NCBI GenBank assembly: GCA_950022655.1
Contig: OX465580.1
Span: forward strand, 3,085,122 to 3,149,121
From: Alentia gelatinosa
Lineage: Eukaryota; Annelida; Polychaeta; Phyllodocida; Polynoidae
Length of the DNA: 64,000 bases
Direction: 5' to 3'
Positions 34,401 through 49,400 of this stretch are shown here, one piece after another (position 1 is the stretch's first letter; every line of letters begins with the position of its first letter). Position numbers and translations under genes: made by a program. The notes under the pieces are model-generated. The model had not been told where the DNA came from, did not search any database, and was given only the letters and a program-made list of their open reading frames with translations.

Positions 34401-37400
34401 AGCCACCTTTCTCCTTCACCCCCAGCAGTGATAGACTTACTGCTATATCAAAGACCAATCCTTCTCATACCATGTCTATGTGGTGTGGTGTACAGCCACC
34501 TTTCTCCTTCATCCCCAGCAGTGGTAGACTTACTGCAATATCAAAGACCAGTCCTTCTCATACCATGTCTATGTGGTGTGGTGTACAGCCACCTTTCTCC
34601 TTCATCCCCAGCAGTGGTAGACTTACTGCTATATCAAAGTGTATGTGGTGCAGGATTAAAAGAACTCTCACCTCGGTAAATGTGTAGGGGTGAGATTTCT
34701 ACTTGAATTCATCATATGCATTTGATCATAACCTTTGTGGTGTAAAAGAACCTTGGGAACGTCCGGTAAGGACCTGTTATGGTGAACTGAACATTAAATC
34801 AAACCAACCAACAAGAAACAAATCAACTCATCTGATATTATAGGTGGTGATACTGCGTGGTGCTGTGAATCCACAATATGTTTTATAGGGAAGAGAGTGA
34901 TTGCTAGTTCCGCCATTATCCGCCAGGCAACTGCAAGATAGTCAGGGATACAACCACTATTATCTGCTGTCATAATCTAATGATAATCGTGAGACTAGGT
35001 TAAAACCCTCTTATGGCAAGCCCCCCAATTTTTTTTTGGATAAAATCAATTGATAACTGGACCCGCCACCTGATGTTTTGTTTGGCATCGGGGGGCAAGA
35101 TGGCCGCTTCCATAAGACAATAGCTATGTGCCCTATATATAAATATCTGTTTATCTCACCCCTGGTATTTTTTCTTCATTTACTTAACATTGGGAACTCG
35201 TATCTAATGCCCATGAGATATTTAAGAAAAATATCCAATGGGGTTATGTCACAACTAGTCAATGTGAAGGGTGAGATAAAATTAGAAACCCATTCAAGTT
35301 TAGGGTCAGAGCTCGATCCCATCTTGTTTGAATCGCTACATAATTCACGCGGCTTCGCCTTGTGATTTACTACGCGATTCAAACTTGATGGGATATGAGC
35401 TCTGACCCTAAACTTTCACAGGTTTCCTCTATATTATACGATTGCAGGACGTTAGGGCCCACTACCCGAAAGTCGGGACGTTAGGGCCCAGCTGAGAGTG
35501 GTGGTGAGAAAGCTACAGTCGCGCCTGGGCTGTACCGCGATGCCGCATTCACACCTGCAGTGCGGAGAGAAATAGCACAAATGGACGTTAGGGCCCACCT
35601 AATTTTACATAAATGGTTAACGTTCGTTAGGTTGTTGGTGCTGAAATCGGAAATGACAAGGCTTTTCGCAAATTCTATGAAATGTAAGTAATGATTTGAC
35701 ATGTATGCATATTTCAATGATATATGTCCATGTTATGACAGGTGGGCCTTATTGTCCCGATGAGTGGGCCCTAACGTCCCGACTTCTGGGTGGTGGGCCC
35801 TAGCGTCTACGCTGTACTTATCAGGCCGCAGACTATCATCTTAAACATCCATACATCATCAGTTTCTCCAAAACAACCTCCCTATTTCACTCTACCTTCT
35901 CAGCCTCCTAAAAACACTAAATAGCGTCACTACTTTAATGGGGTGGCCCAGAAACACTAAATAGCATCACTACTTTAATGGGGAGACCCAGAAACACTAA
36001 AAAGCATCACTACTCTAATGGTGAGACCCAAAACACTAAGTAGCATCACTACTTTAATGGTGAGGCTAAAAACACAAAGTAGCGTCACTACTTTAATGGG
36101 GAGGCCCAAAAACACTAAATAGCATCACTACTTTGATGGGGAGGCCCAGAAACACTAAGTAGCGCCACTACTTTAATGGTGAGGCCCAGAATCACTAAAT
36201 GGCATCACTACTTTAATGGGGAGGCCCAGAAACACTAAGTAGCGTCACTACTTTAATGGGGAGGCCCAGAAACACTAATTAGCGTCACTACTTTAATGGG
36301 GAGGCCCAGAAACACTAAGTAGCATCACTACTTTAATGGGGAGGCCAAAAACACTAAATGGCATCACTACTTTAATGGGGAGGCCCAAAAACACTAAATA
36401 GCATCTCTACTTTAATGGGGAGACCCAGAAACACTAAGTAGCATCACTACTTTAATGGTGAGGCCAGAAACACTAAATAGCATCACTGCTTTAATGGTGT
36501 GGCCAAAAACACTAAATAGCATCACTACTTTAATGGTGAGGCCAAAAACACTAAAAAGCGTCACTACTTTAATGGTGAGGCCAAAAACACTAAGTAGTGT
36601 CACTACTTTAATGGGGAGACCCAGAAACACTAAATAGTGTCACTACTTTAATGGTGAGACCCAAAACACTAAGTAGCATCACTACTTTAATGGTGAGGCC
36701 AAAAACACTAAGTAGCATCACTGCTTTAATGGTGTGGCCCGAAACACAGTTTCATAACACACAATTTAGAATGTCTCACAGTAGAGATCAAACAACCACA
36801 TACTAAACCCATGCTTATAATCACACTCTATTTTGCTCATACAAACCAAATAGATGAAGCTCTGGAGCGAGTCCATGATTTAATCGCTAATAGTCTTTAT
36901 GATAAACATGAGTTCTGGTTACTGGGTGATTTCAATATAAATTTTCTGGAAAGGAAAGGTGCTAATGTAGGCAAAATAAATGACTTCTGTAGGAACTATT
37001 CGCTGAAGAGACTGATCAACCAATGTACACGCCCTTTCAGCAAAAAGCTCCCCTGTCTTGATAACATTCTCACTTCATCTGTCCTAGTTACAAATAGTGG
37101 TGTAATAAACTACATTAACAGTGATCACCTCCCAATTTTTACAGTCAGGAATCGGGACAGAAAACCTAAACAACGCGTAAAAATCACAGGGCGTACTTAC
37201 TTAAATCATACTTTAGAAGGGCTTAAAGACTGGATTTTTCACACATACTGGGAGGGTTTCTGGCTTCAGGATGATGTTAATGAAATGTGGTCCTTTTTAC
37301 TTGGGGTACTCAATGATTACTTAGATTTCTACTGCCCCTTGAAAACATGGACCGCCACCGAAAAAGCCACCCTCTGGATGAACCAACAAATTAGGTCACT

Positions 37401-40400
37401 CATGAAAGACAGAGACAGAGCCTCAAATCTTTTTCGTAGAACTGGCCTGAGAAAATATCTTGAAACAGCTAAATCCCTTAAAAAAGAAATAAGGAGAGAA
37501 ATTAGGAGATCCAAATCTGAGATGTTCCGAAAGACCCTGAATGAAAATGTCGGGAACTCCAAGAAGCTTTGGCATGAAATCAAGAAACTAACCAACCCTC
37601 GTATAAGTAATAAGCCACCCAAGCTTATTGACCCTAGCACTAAGAAAGTAATTGTATCCCAAGAGTCAGCCATATACATGAACAAATTCTTTGTTAGTGT
37701 GGGCAGCAAATTGGCTGCAGAGCAGCAACACCTTTTTCAAACCAATACCAGCATCAATCCTACTGTGCCTTTGAATAGAAAGAATATTGATTTCCCTGCA
37801 CCTGAGTTTCTTATAGACAAAAAAGAACTGTATACCCTACTTACAAAAATTGTAACTAGCAAATCATCTGGGCTTGACAATATCAGATCTTCAGTCCTAA
37901 AAGATTTCATGAATATCACGTTGGAGCAGTTTAGTTGTCTCTATCAGCATTGTCTTGATACAGGGAAATTCCCTGATCAGTGGAAACTGGCTAATGTTAC
38001 CCCTCTACCCAAGATAGGTGCTCCCTCGAACCCAAACAACTGGAGGCCAATTAGCCTATTGCCAGTTCCTGGTAAAATAGCTGAGAAACTATTTCATTCC
38101 TATCTCTCGAATCACCTAGATTCAAATGCATTGCTCTGTGAACAGCAGTTTGGCTTCAGAAAAGAAAAGAGCACTATAGATGCTATATTTAACTTTACAA
38201 ATGATCTGTACACTGCAAGGGATAAGAAACAAATTACTGGTTGTATATTTATCGATCTGCGAAAAGCATTTGACAGTGTTGATCATAAGCTACTCTTGAA
38301 CAAAATTGAAGACCTTGATCTGCATAAAAAGCATGAAAACTGGTTATCATCATATCTGCATAACAGGAAGCAAAGAGTCAAATTTGCTGAAAATGTTTCT
38401 GATTGGGAGGACATTTCTTATGGTGTCCCGCAAGGGTCGGTCCTTGGGCCATTACTGTTTATCTATTTTATAAATGATTTAAACTGTGTATTATGTGACT
38501 CACGATTCATACTATATGCTGATGACCTTGTTATATACTACAGTGACCCTAACCCCGCTACTGTTGCCCATGTGTTACAAAATGAACTTAATAAGTTCAT
38601 GAACTGGTGTAGTGGGAATTTGCTCACACTTAATGAAAGCAAGACCAAAGTATGCTGGTATCTCCCAGCCAATAAGAAAAAGAGTGTAATTAATTTCGAT
38701 ATCTATGCAAATCATTCTAAACTTGCCACTGTTTCCTCATACTCCTATCTCGGGGTAGAAATTGATTCTAGCCTCAACTTTGAAAACCAATCTCAGAAAA
38801 TACTTAGGCAAGTAAATCAAAAACTTTTCCAGTTCCAAAAAATTAGGTACTTATTGACCAGACAGGTAGCGATTACCTTTTATAAACAGGCAATTTTACC
38901 CATTTTTGATTATTCAAGTATCTTCATTGATGGAGCGTCTAAGAAAAATCTTGACAAAATGCAGAGACTTCAAAATAGAGCGCTTCGAATCTGTTTAAAT
39001 GATGGCACTAGATCACTCTCTAATGAGCAGCTTCACCACATTACCAGAACTAAACCCCTTAAGCAAAGAAGGGCTGAGCTTGTCTTGATGTATATGCGAA
39101 AAGAGTATATTAAATGTTATGGTTCAACTGAGTCTCCTGATAGCATAAATAGCAATAGCACCAAAGACCAAGACATGACTTGTAATACTGTGAAAGCACA
39201 GTTATCTGACTTTGAAATTACTAATACTAATACTAGAAACATGACTCTCCGCTCTCAGTCGAAGCTCCAGTTTAAAATGGTCCGACCTCATAGTGAATTT
39301 CTCAAGAAGTCACCCAAATACAGGGGTGAAAAGTTATGGAATTCCCTTCCTGAAGAGATTCAGAAACTCCCATGTAAGCCTGGCTTTAAGAATAGTATTG
39401 CTAGCCTGCCAAATCTGCCTAATCTGTAATCTGTAACCTATGACTGTTCTGTATCTTAAATTGTGTGTGGTTTCTGCCCTTAGAAACAGAAATAGTAATA
39501 TACATATCATCCTTTCCATACTCATTATTACTCCACCACCTATACTTTTGTCATTTATCATGTTTATGCAAGTTCCTTGTGCTACATTCTGTTCGCACAT
39601 GTTATTAGATAACTAATCTTATCACTTACTATCAACTTTAACTTTTGTGACTTGTATTTGACTACATTGCTACTTGTAAATGGTCCTGATTCTGTATTCT
39701 TATAATGGAAGACCACCTATCTTCAGGTGAATTATATGTGAAATAAAAAAAAAAAAATAAAAAAAAAAAAAAATAAAAAACACTAAATAGTGTCACTACT
39801 TTAATGGTGAGACCCAAAACACTAAGTAGCGTCACTGCTTTAATGGTGAGACACAAAACATTAAGTAGCGTCACTGCTTTAATGGTGAGGCCAAAAACAC
39901 CAAGTAGCGTCACTGCTTTAATGGGGAGGCCCAAAAACACTAAATGGCATCACTACTTTAATGGGGTGGCCCGGAACACTAAATAGCATTACTACTTTAA
40001 TGGGGAGACTCAAAAACACTAAATAGCATCACTGCTTTAATGGTGAGGCCCAAAAACACTAAATAGCATCACTACTTTAATGGTGAGGCCCAAAAACACT
40101 AAATAGCGTCACTACTTTAATGGTGAGGCCCAAAAACACTAAGTAGCGTCACTACTTTAATGGTGAGGCCCAGAAACACTAAATAACATCACTACTTTAA
40201 TGGGGAGACCCAGAAACACTAAATAACATCACTACTTTAATGGGGAGACCCAGAAACACTAAGTAGCGTCACTACTTTAATGGTGAGACCCAAAAACACT
40301 AAGTAGCGTCACTACTTTAATGGGGAGACCCCAAAACACTAAGTGGCGTCACTACTTTAATGGGGAGACACAAAACATTAAGTAGCGTCACTGCTTTAAT

Positions 40401-43400
40401 GGTGAGGCCAAAAACACTAAGTAGAGTCACATCTTTAATGGGGTGGCCCGGAACACTAAATAGCATCACTACTTTAATGGGGAGACCCAAAAACACTAAA
40501 TAACATCACTGCTTTAATGGTGAGGCCCAAAAACACTAAGTAGCGTCACTGCTTTAATGGTGAGGCCCAAAAACACTAAATAGCGTTACTACTTTAATGG
40601 TGAGGCCCACTCGTTAACCCTCAAGGTTTGCCTCGTAATGGATTTGTACAGTGATGGAGACCTATTTACCAGTGTAGTTCTAATCGCCGCAGATAAATCA
40701 TTCTACATAATGAGCCTGGGAATGTAGCCTTAAATGACCTTGGGTTAATTTCCATTATGGTGATTATCCACACTCACTGTTAACATTGTGAGTTGGGGTT
40801 TGAATGCTTTATTCGGACTGCCATCTGGAGATATTTAGTTCATCCTGTTCTGTGGTTTTCTGGTCTTGAAGCTGGAGTCATTGTGATAAACAAGCTTTAT
40901 TACCCACCGAATACGGAGTCTTCATACTAAGCTTACAAATCGCTACTGAGTAGAATACGGACCTCCGGAATCTCCTAGGAGAATATGGCTTTTTGGCCTA
41001 ATTCGGAACAAATCTATATAAACAATGCACAGCACTTGCATCAAATTAACAAGATTTTTCTCCTTATAATTACTCGAAAGGTGGGTAATAAATACAACAT
41101 TACCATGATTTCGATCTGTGTGGCCGTATTCTCCTTGTAGTTGACACTACGCAATACTTCACATCAACTACGCGGAGAATACGGCCACTCAGATCGAAAT
41201 AGTTATTATAGGACGAGGCTTAAACACCTCCACTGCGGCCGCTGCTACTTTGAATTTGACCAGATTTCGATTTGATACCAGCCTGTTGCCATGTTATAAA
41301 CGTAGCAACCATTGTGAAAAGAGTCAACAATGTTGGGGAGCCCTGGAAATCGTGATGACTGTCTCCACATCCTCCAAACAGATGTTTTGTTTGGTGGGAG
41401 AGTGTATAAACTCGGCCAAACCTGAAATTTGGATATGGACAGTAGAAAATAGTATTTTCTAAGGGCTCAAACTCAGAGTTTCGTCCGAATCGGACTCTTC
41501 AGGCGTCTTTGGGGCTAACAAGGTCTGGACAGTGTCTAAAAAAAAAAGAGAAAAAAAATCAGATCGAAATCATGGTAATATTGTGTATTTATTCAATATC
41601 ATAGTCAGAGAAGTCTGTTATTTTCTTTTGTGTTGTATTAACCACCTAATACGGAATCTGATATCGGTTGTTTGGGTTGTTTAACGTCCAATATGTTCTA
41701 TTATTAACCACCTAATACGGAATCTCCTTAGGAATAGCATTGGGTGTGAGTATTTTGCCACCAGGAGATTACTGATGCCCGTAATCTTCTGATTCTAAAA
41801 TCAGGAGATTACTGAATTAGCTTCCAAAACGTCATCAGCCTCATACAGTTAGGGACGCAATATCTATCCGAGAATATGTCCCCGATTTCTGAGTGAGATA
41901 TGTGTTCGACAACACTTGAGGATTATCATATTGAATTTTCAGGAAATTCACATAGACCCTATTGAGGTATCCCGTAATCCAGTCTGTTTTGCAAATTCCG
42001 GTTTTCGCTGATTACCGACGTTATATGGTGATAGACCCGTGACCCGTAACCCAGAATTAATGCAGTTTAACGGTTTTCAGAAATCCTCAAATTGAAATTC
42101 TGATGCCAGAAATGGAAATTTCAGCTGTCTCTACATAGAAATCCGAAATTATATTCAGTTTCTCCAGTTATAAACCAGAAAACTGTGGTTCATGTTGTCG
42201 TAGTGTGCCAAGTCTATCGGGAGCGGAACTTTGCTTTACCCGGGCGATAATCGGGAGTTTAGTAACCTCTGGAGGCTCTATAGGTTTTAATCTTTCAGCC
42301 AAATTGTCCGATATGCCTTCAAGTCTATATAGGAGAGATATTGTAACTCAGTGGGATAGAATCTCTATGTAGGATAATTCTCCTTGTTTCTAATGTCTCC
42401 ACCAGATGTCTCCACTCATGACCTGAACAAAGATTTACTGCACCAGATGCCGTATGAGGACATGTGACTGATATCACACTGCCCCGCTCGGTTGGAATGA
42501 GTCACGCAACAAAAAACGAGTGGTGCAGCTGCTGCTGTGATTTGGTTTTTTTTTCGTCTAACCTGTATGGCTTTTATTTCTGAGGAAAACAATGAAAGCT
42601 TTTAAATCACGGGAACTAGCCATGAAGCTGAGGCCGAGGAGTTTGAAACATTATCTCACCCCGGTATTTTTCTCCATAGGTTTAACATTAGGAACTCGTA
42701 CTCCATGGCTGTGAGGTTCGTGTACCCAATACTCAATGGGTAATTGGTGATTTATTTTATCAATAAATTATGTTATACAGGAAGAGATAAAATCAGAAAT
42801 AATTCACTCAGCTTCGCTTTGTGAATTACTCTGCAGTCAAACTCGGTGGAGTGCGGACCAAGCTATTTTCATCTCGTGGGTTTCCTTTTATTTGACCAGT
42901 GGCTCCACCACGGGCAGCTACGGAACTACGACCTACACTGGCAATCAGAGCTTCACATCCCGTGTTGGATTTTAACCCGACCAACCTGGTCTGCTGTGGT
43001 GGACAGCAATTACCAATCTGTTCACCCTCTTGGTTGCCTCACCTCCTCGTGGTGCAGACCGGATATGCTTGCACGCAATCATAACAAAAGCGAACGGGGT
43101 GGGGAGTTAGCTCAGTGGTAAAGAGCACTGGACTTTGTTGTGTGGAGTCCCACTGTAGCCACTTTCCTCTTTCACCCCCAGCAATGGTAGACCTACTGCT
43201 ATATCAAAGGCCAGTCCTTCTCATACCATGTCTATGTGGTGTGGGAAGTCAAAGAACTCTCACCTCGGTAAATATGTAGGGGTGAGATTTCTACCTAAAA
43301 TTTATCTCATAGATTCGGTGAAACCCAAAGTAAGTCTAATAGAACAAATTGGACGTTAAACCGCCCAAACAAACAAACACACTGATTGGTTGATTCCCTC

Positions 43401-46400
43401 TGCTGCAGGGTCCGGTGTTAATCTCTTACTCATCACTCCGGAGAAGGCCATCAAACTGGTCGGCAATGATTTCTTCAGACACATTCTCGCTAAAGACTCC
43501 AGGTAGGTCTCCGCTTTCTCCCGGCAATACTAAGCTTTTGCCTCGTTGCTGCTTGTATAAATTTTGACTTTTCCAATTTTTTTCACTTTATTTTTCGTTT
43601 TCCAAGTTTTCATTTTTTGTATATGAAATAATTTTTTTGGGGGATGAAACTAAAATAATTTCTTTTTTTTCTAACTGAGTACGCTCCTTCTTTATTTCAC
43701 TTTTAATCTCATTTTTCAACATAAAATCTTTCCTTAGTGTACATGCTTAGTTTTTCTAATTGAAAACAACATCCGATTCACACAGTACAGCAATACTTCA
43801 ACACCAAATAGAACGTTGATTATAGTATCTCTCCTTAACCTAAAACTAAGATGATATTAACTGAGCCTCATTCATAACAATAAAGCAGTGGTTTGAACCT
43901 TGTTACATTCCCTCTGCCCTACACTAACATGCTTCCCATGTTTTCCCAGTCTCTCTGGGGCAATAAATTCCACGTTAACATAGAAATCTTTGTTTTCCTT
44001 TCCAATTTTTTAATTACTAACTTGTAAACACAAATACAGGCCTCCCACACTTTACTGAATGTTAGTATAAGAAAATGTATCTAGAACTTAAGTCATGGAA
44101 ATGTATGTTATCTAGGATTTTAAAATAAACGCTTCTCAATAAAAAGAAAAGAAAAAAAAGAAAAAAATACAGGCCTCCCAGCGAAACCTTTAAAACCTAT
44201 ATAAACCTATATTTCTATTCTTGAGCCTTTATTTTTTTTAAAGTAACTTCTATAATCTATAAAAACCTATATTTTTCACTGCCATGCAGATTAATGTGTT
44301 CAGGAAATTTTAGAAGTTAACTTGACACAGAGTCAGATTGTCAAATGAAACAAAATCCACATTATCAGTGTATTAAGAGAACTTAAATGTGTTTAAGCAT
44401 CAACAGTTCGTATGACTTCTTGCCATTCTGGCCTGTTGGAAACTCAGCATGCTCATGTGCTTGCTGGGTATAAACTTTTGAGCCAGACATCCTGCGCTTT
44501 AATAGAAGGTACAGTTTTTTAGAAATCAAGAATTGAAAATAAGTGATTCTTCATATTTTGACTCCATCATGCTGAATATGTTAACCCTAATAACCTGTAA
44601 AAGCCTATGTTTATGGCCCTGGAAAACCTGTAAAAACCTATATTTTGATTTTCAAAACCTATTAAAAAACCTATATTGAGGAAGGGGGTACTGGAAGGCC
44701 TGCAAATATGATATGAATTGAGCCTCATTCACACCAGTAAAACAGTGGTGCGAACCTCCCCACACACCCTCAGCCCTATTTAATTGCCAGTATTCATGTG
44801 TTTTCTATGTTATCATAGTCTGTCTGAGGCAGAAAATTCCATATGGAAAATAGTTGCACTTTTTTGCCTGACCCGAACTGATATCCCTGGAAAGTTTAAT
44901 TAAGGTGGTATTTCGTGACAGGGGGTCTTTGACATTCGTGCGAGAGATGGCGGCTGGCGGCGGTGCCGGCATGTGTCAGATTGTCGTCACGACACCGATG
45001 GAGCTCCTCAAAATCCAGCTTCAGGACGCGGGACGAACAAGTAAGGCTCACTCTACTTCACAATCTTATCCACATCTCTTCGTCATTTAAAGTGGGTCGA
45101 AGTGATTATCTACATCATAGAAATCATCACTACTTTTTCATCAATCAAGTTTTTGGGTTTTTTTTCGAAGTTAGGAGATTAATCATATCCCTGGAATTTT
45201 TTCTCATAGGCTTAACGATGGGAACTCATTCTCCATGCCCCTATGAGTATTGTAGTCCGTTCTCCATGCTCTAGATCATGTACGTTGTCCATTCTTTTAG
45301 TGTGTACGGGGGTGAGATAAATACAGAAAGTAACTCGTTTTGGTCAAAGAAGTCGTTCTCCAACTCGTTTGAATGTTACATGATATTCACTCAGCTGTCT
45401 CCTTGTTCATATCACTCCGCATCAAACTCGTGGAGAATGGTGACTTTGACCAAAACTTTTTGGTTTCTTCTGAAGTATTTGATTGATACACACTAGTAAA
45501 TAAATGTCAGCAATATTTTGCCTCAGGATTTTGATCCCGAGTCTTAATCCTTTTCCATCAGAAGAAGAAGTCTCAAACTGACAACATGCTATTTTTGTTT
45601 CGCACCTGGTTTTATGCGTGTCATGTCAGCATCAAGAGAAAGCTACATTTAGAAACCCAAATCTCATTTCTATACAGAAATTGCAGCTTTCCATTTTACC
45701 ATGTACATTTTTTTTCAGAAATTTTGCATAAATCAAGATAAATCATTTGAACCAATAAAGCTGTCCACTTTTCCATTGAAATTCACAATTTGAGTTGCAG
45801 TATATAACATATTTTTTTCCAGAGATGTCATTAACTGAGCTTCGTCCATGCTAATAACAAAGTGGTTTCCTTCACACCCTCAGCCCCAGCCCCATGCTGT
45901 AACTGATATAAATGTGTTTTTCCAATTGAGCCTCGATTCAGATATGGCAGTTTTCCTCTTTTCCAATGAAATCTTCCTCAGTTTATAAAATCTTTCTTCT
46001 TGTGTAAAACAAAGAGAGAATAAAGTAGGCCTCATTCACAAGAATAGACAATGGTTCAAGCCTCACCACAGACCCCAGCCCCATTCCATGACCAAAAACT
46101 GTTTTCCATGTGCTACCAGTCTATCTAAAGCAGTAAATTCCACATGAACATATTTCCTTCTGTTTTTCATGACCCATCTGACATCCATGTCAATTACACC
46201 AAGAAAACAGGGGCGTCAACTTCCCCCACTCGCCCTCACCCGCACACCATGTCAGAGGCGTGTTTCCCACGTTTTCCCAGTCTCACTGAGGCAGCAATTT
46301 CCAAATCAAAAGTATTTCTACTTTCTTTCTGACCTAATTTGGTATTTCTGGCGTGTTTAAAGTTCTCCTTTTCCTTGATGTGATGGATTTCCGAAAGTGG

Positions 46401-49400
46401 GGTATTCCACAGTCTGGCACCTCCCTGATAAGGACTATTATACTTGATGCTACTGAGCACAAAAGACAGTTTGACTGAGCTTTGCATCAAAAAGAAAGGA
46501 GAAAAAAGACCAATTTGTTAAAAGTAGTCAGTGAACAACCTGGTATAGACCCTGAAACTATGGAGCTAACTATCTGTACATCAATCTCAATCTGAGGAAG
46601 CCTATCGTTTCAAATTCAGTCTTTTATGACAAAATACAGGTAAATTTATGAATGGGTCTACCTATCAAATGAAAAATTAAAAGTATAAATTCCTAATTGT
46701 TATCGTTGTCAAAATGCACTGAATTAGAATTGTAAGAAGTTGGTGGACTCACATGTCATATTTTATTCCTCCGTACTCTGTGGATCTCACTGGTGAGTAA
46801 TTTCTCTCTTGGATTACGTTATCAAGACTCCTCTATTCACAGTTGGGTTTTGTCTCGTTGTGTCTGTAAAGTGGAAGATCCATAGCTGATAGTAAATTAG
46901 CGGGTTTTAGGTGATGACTATGTGACCCGCTATGTATTGAGCTGACAGAAGCCCATGCTTCACCCACCCATCTTGTCTTCCTTGTAAACCCATCGGTGTA
47001 CATTCCCCATGTAAAACATACATCGGGTAGGAAAACTAGCAGGTTTTTATTGATCACCATTTGACCACTCTGTGTACTGACTGGCCCAAGGCCCATGCTT
47101 CACCCACCCATCTCAGCCTTTTAGTGGGAAGTATTCATAGAAGTTCATGCACAGGTACAAAAAATATGGTCATGGTGACCTGCCGCATGCTGACCGGACC
47201 GAGGCCTACACTCCACCCACCCATCTTGTTTTTCTTCTAAACCCTTTGATGTCCAGTCATACATGTATCAAGTAGGAAACTAGTGGGCTTTAAGTGATGA
47301 CCATGTGCCCCCGCTACGTACCAATCAGGCCAAGGTTCTGGCTTCATCCACCCATGCTGTCCTCTTTTCTGCCTTCGGTGTATATTCCCCATGGTAACTA
47401 TGTATCAAGTGTGAAAGCTAGCAGGTTTTAAGTGATGGCCAACCCCACTGTGTACTGATTGCCCCGTGGCCCATACTCCACCCACCCATTTTATCCCCCT
47501 CGTTAGCCCTTCATTGTACAATTATACATGTGGCAAGTAGGAAAACTAGCGGGATGTAATTGAGGACCATGTGACTCCACTGCATGCTGACCTATGCTTT
47601 TCCCAACCGTCTCGTCTTTCTCATATTTGCTGCAGTATACATTCCCCATGTAAAGCATGCATAGAGTGGGAAAACTAGCGGGTTGAAAGTGATGACCATG
47701 CAACCCATCAGTGTTTTAATTCACTGCTGAGTAAGTTACTGACTTAGACTTCTCTGTCTACCACCAGGGTCTCCAACCAACTCATGCACAAACTTTCGAG
47801 TTTTGGAAAACCCACTTCATTTGTGGGGACTGAGACATTTTGGTGTAATGTAGATCATTTAATGTACAGGTTAATTTTATCTGCATTCTTAAGAGTGGAG
47901 ACAGCAAAGTGGTTACTTTAATCTATTTAATGGGTTCTCATTTTAATCAATTATTTTTAGCCTTTTTCAATAGAGCTCTCCTACAATGAATATCAAAAAT
48001 TGGAAAGCTGATACAGGCTATATACAACATGTGGGAACTTCCGAAAGGAGCTCTCATATGGGACGGTTCAAAAATGTTCATCCCACAGAGTTTGGTGATG
48101 TCATGGTGTCTGACTCTAGAGAGCCTATTCTATGAATAAAGTCAACTACTTCATACCAGTTGATTTTGGCCTGTGGGTAGATGGTGCTGTGGTGGGTTCC
48201 TGGGGTTTGTTGAATAACTTATGCCTAAAAAAGTACACAGTTCAGGGAGAATTCATATAACAATTATCGTTTGACAATAATCAAGCTCATTCGCTAAGAC
48301 TTTCCTAGCCAACAGAGGGTCATCCATAGATATTGAATAAAGTTGAATCACATCATCAATGGGCCATGTTGGCATACAGAAAAGGGTTTTTATGTATGAG
48401 CCTAAATTATTCAACAGGCTCCTGTACTTCATTCCCCTCTACATCCCTGTTACATAGACACCTCTTCCCTGGTATGCCTTTTGCTTGGTGATGCCTGGAT
48501 GAGGCAGATATTAGTAGCCTTAGACACTCCGTTTTTCTCTAATAAACTGCTGTCACAGGTATTATTAGTGGAGCTGCATATTGTACATGATGTTGTTCAG
48601 TGTTCACTATGTTTCGATGGATTTTCCATCATTGTCCAAATATTTCATAGGTTACTGTTCATATTGGTTCGCTGCTGTATTCAAAGTAGTTAATATGTGT
48701 ATATTAGCAAGCTGCCCTGATTTCTAAAACAAAAATTGATATGTTTGCCAGGTATTAATAAATAATCTGCAAATTTAGAGTTAAGGCTCCTATGTAAATC
48801 ATGGCTAAAAGTGCTCTATTTACTAAAAAAAAAAAAAAGAAGATTTTTCCTTTATAAGCTAACTCTAAATAAGGGTGCGTAGATTGTCCAGTCATTAAAT
48901 CACATGATTTGAGACGGCTCACTACAGACAGTGTGGTGTTCGCTGTCTGCATCACACAGCATGCGTTAAACTAGTAAGACATCAACAAGCCAATATCCAC
49001 AAAAAAACTGATCAGATAAAAATCAGTGACAATCGGTGTTGATGCATACACTTCACCGACATGGTGTAATGACCTACGGAGAGCAGTCAGTCATTGCTCA
49101 GATGTGGGATATGGCTGATTCTGCCCAATTGTTTCTATGTAAGCAATTGGATGAGCGTAGTCGGGCCAATTATTCAGCATTGGTGCATATGCTAATTTGA
49201 AGGGGAGACAATGCTGATATGGCACCCTTTGATCTCATTTGGGTCAGTGTAGAATGGTCTAGTATGTTGACACTGATTGCTACTGATTTATTCAATCGGG
49301 GAGAATTGGGGATTGGCTTACTCTTCACTACCTGTGTAGCATCACAAAGCATGCATTATGATGTCCTACAATTATGTTGTATTGATTATACAGCTCAGAA

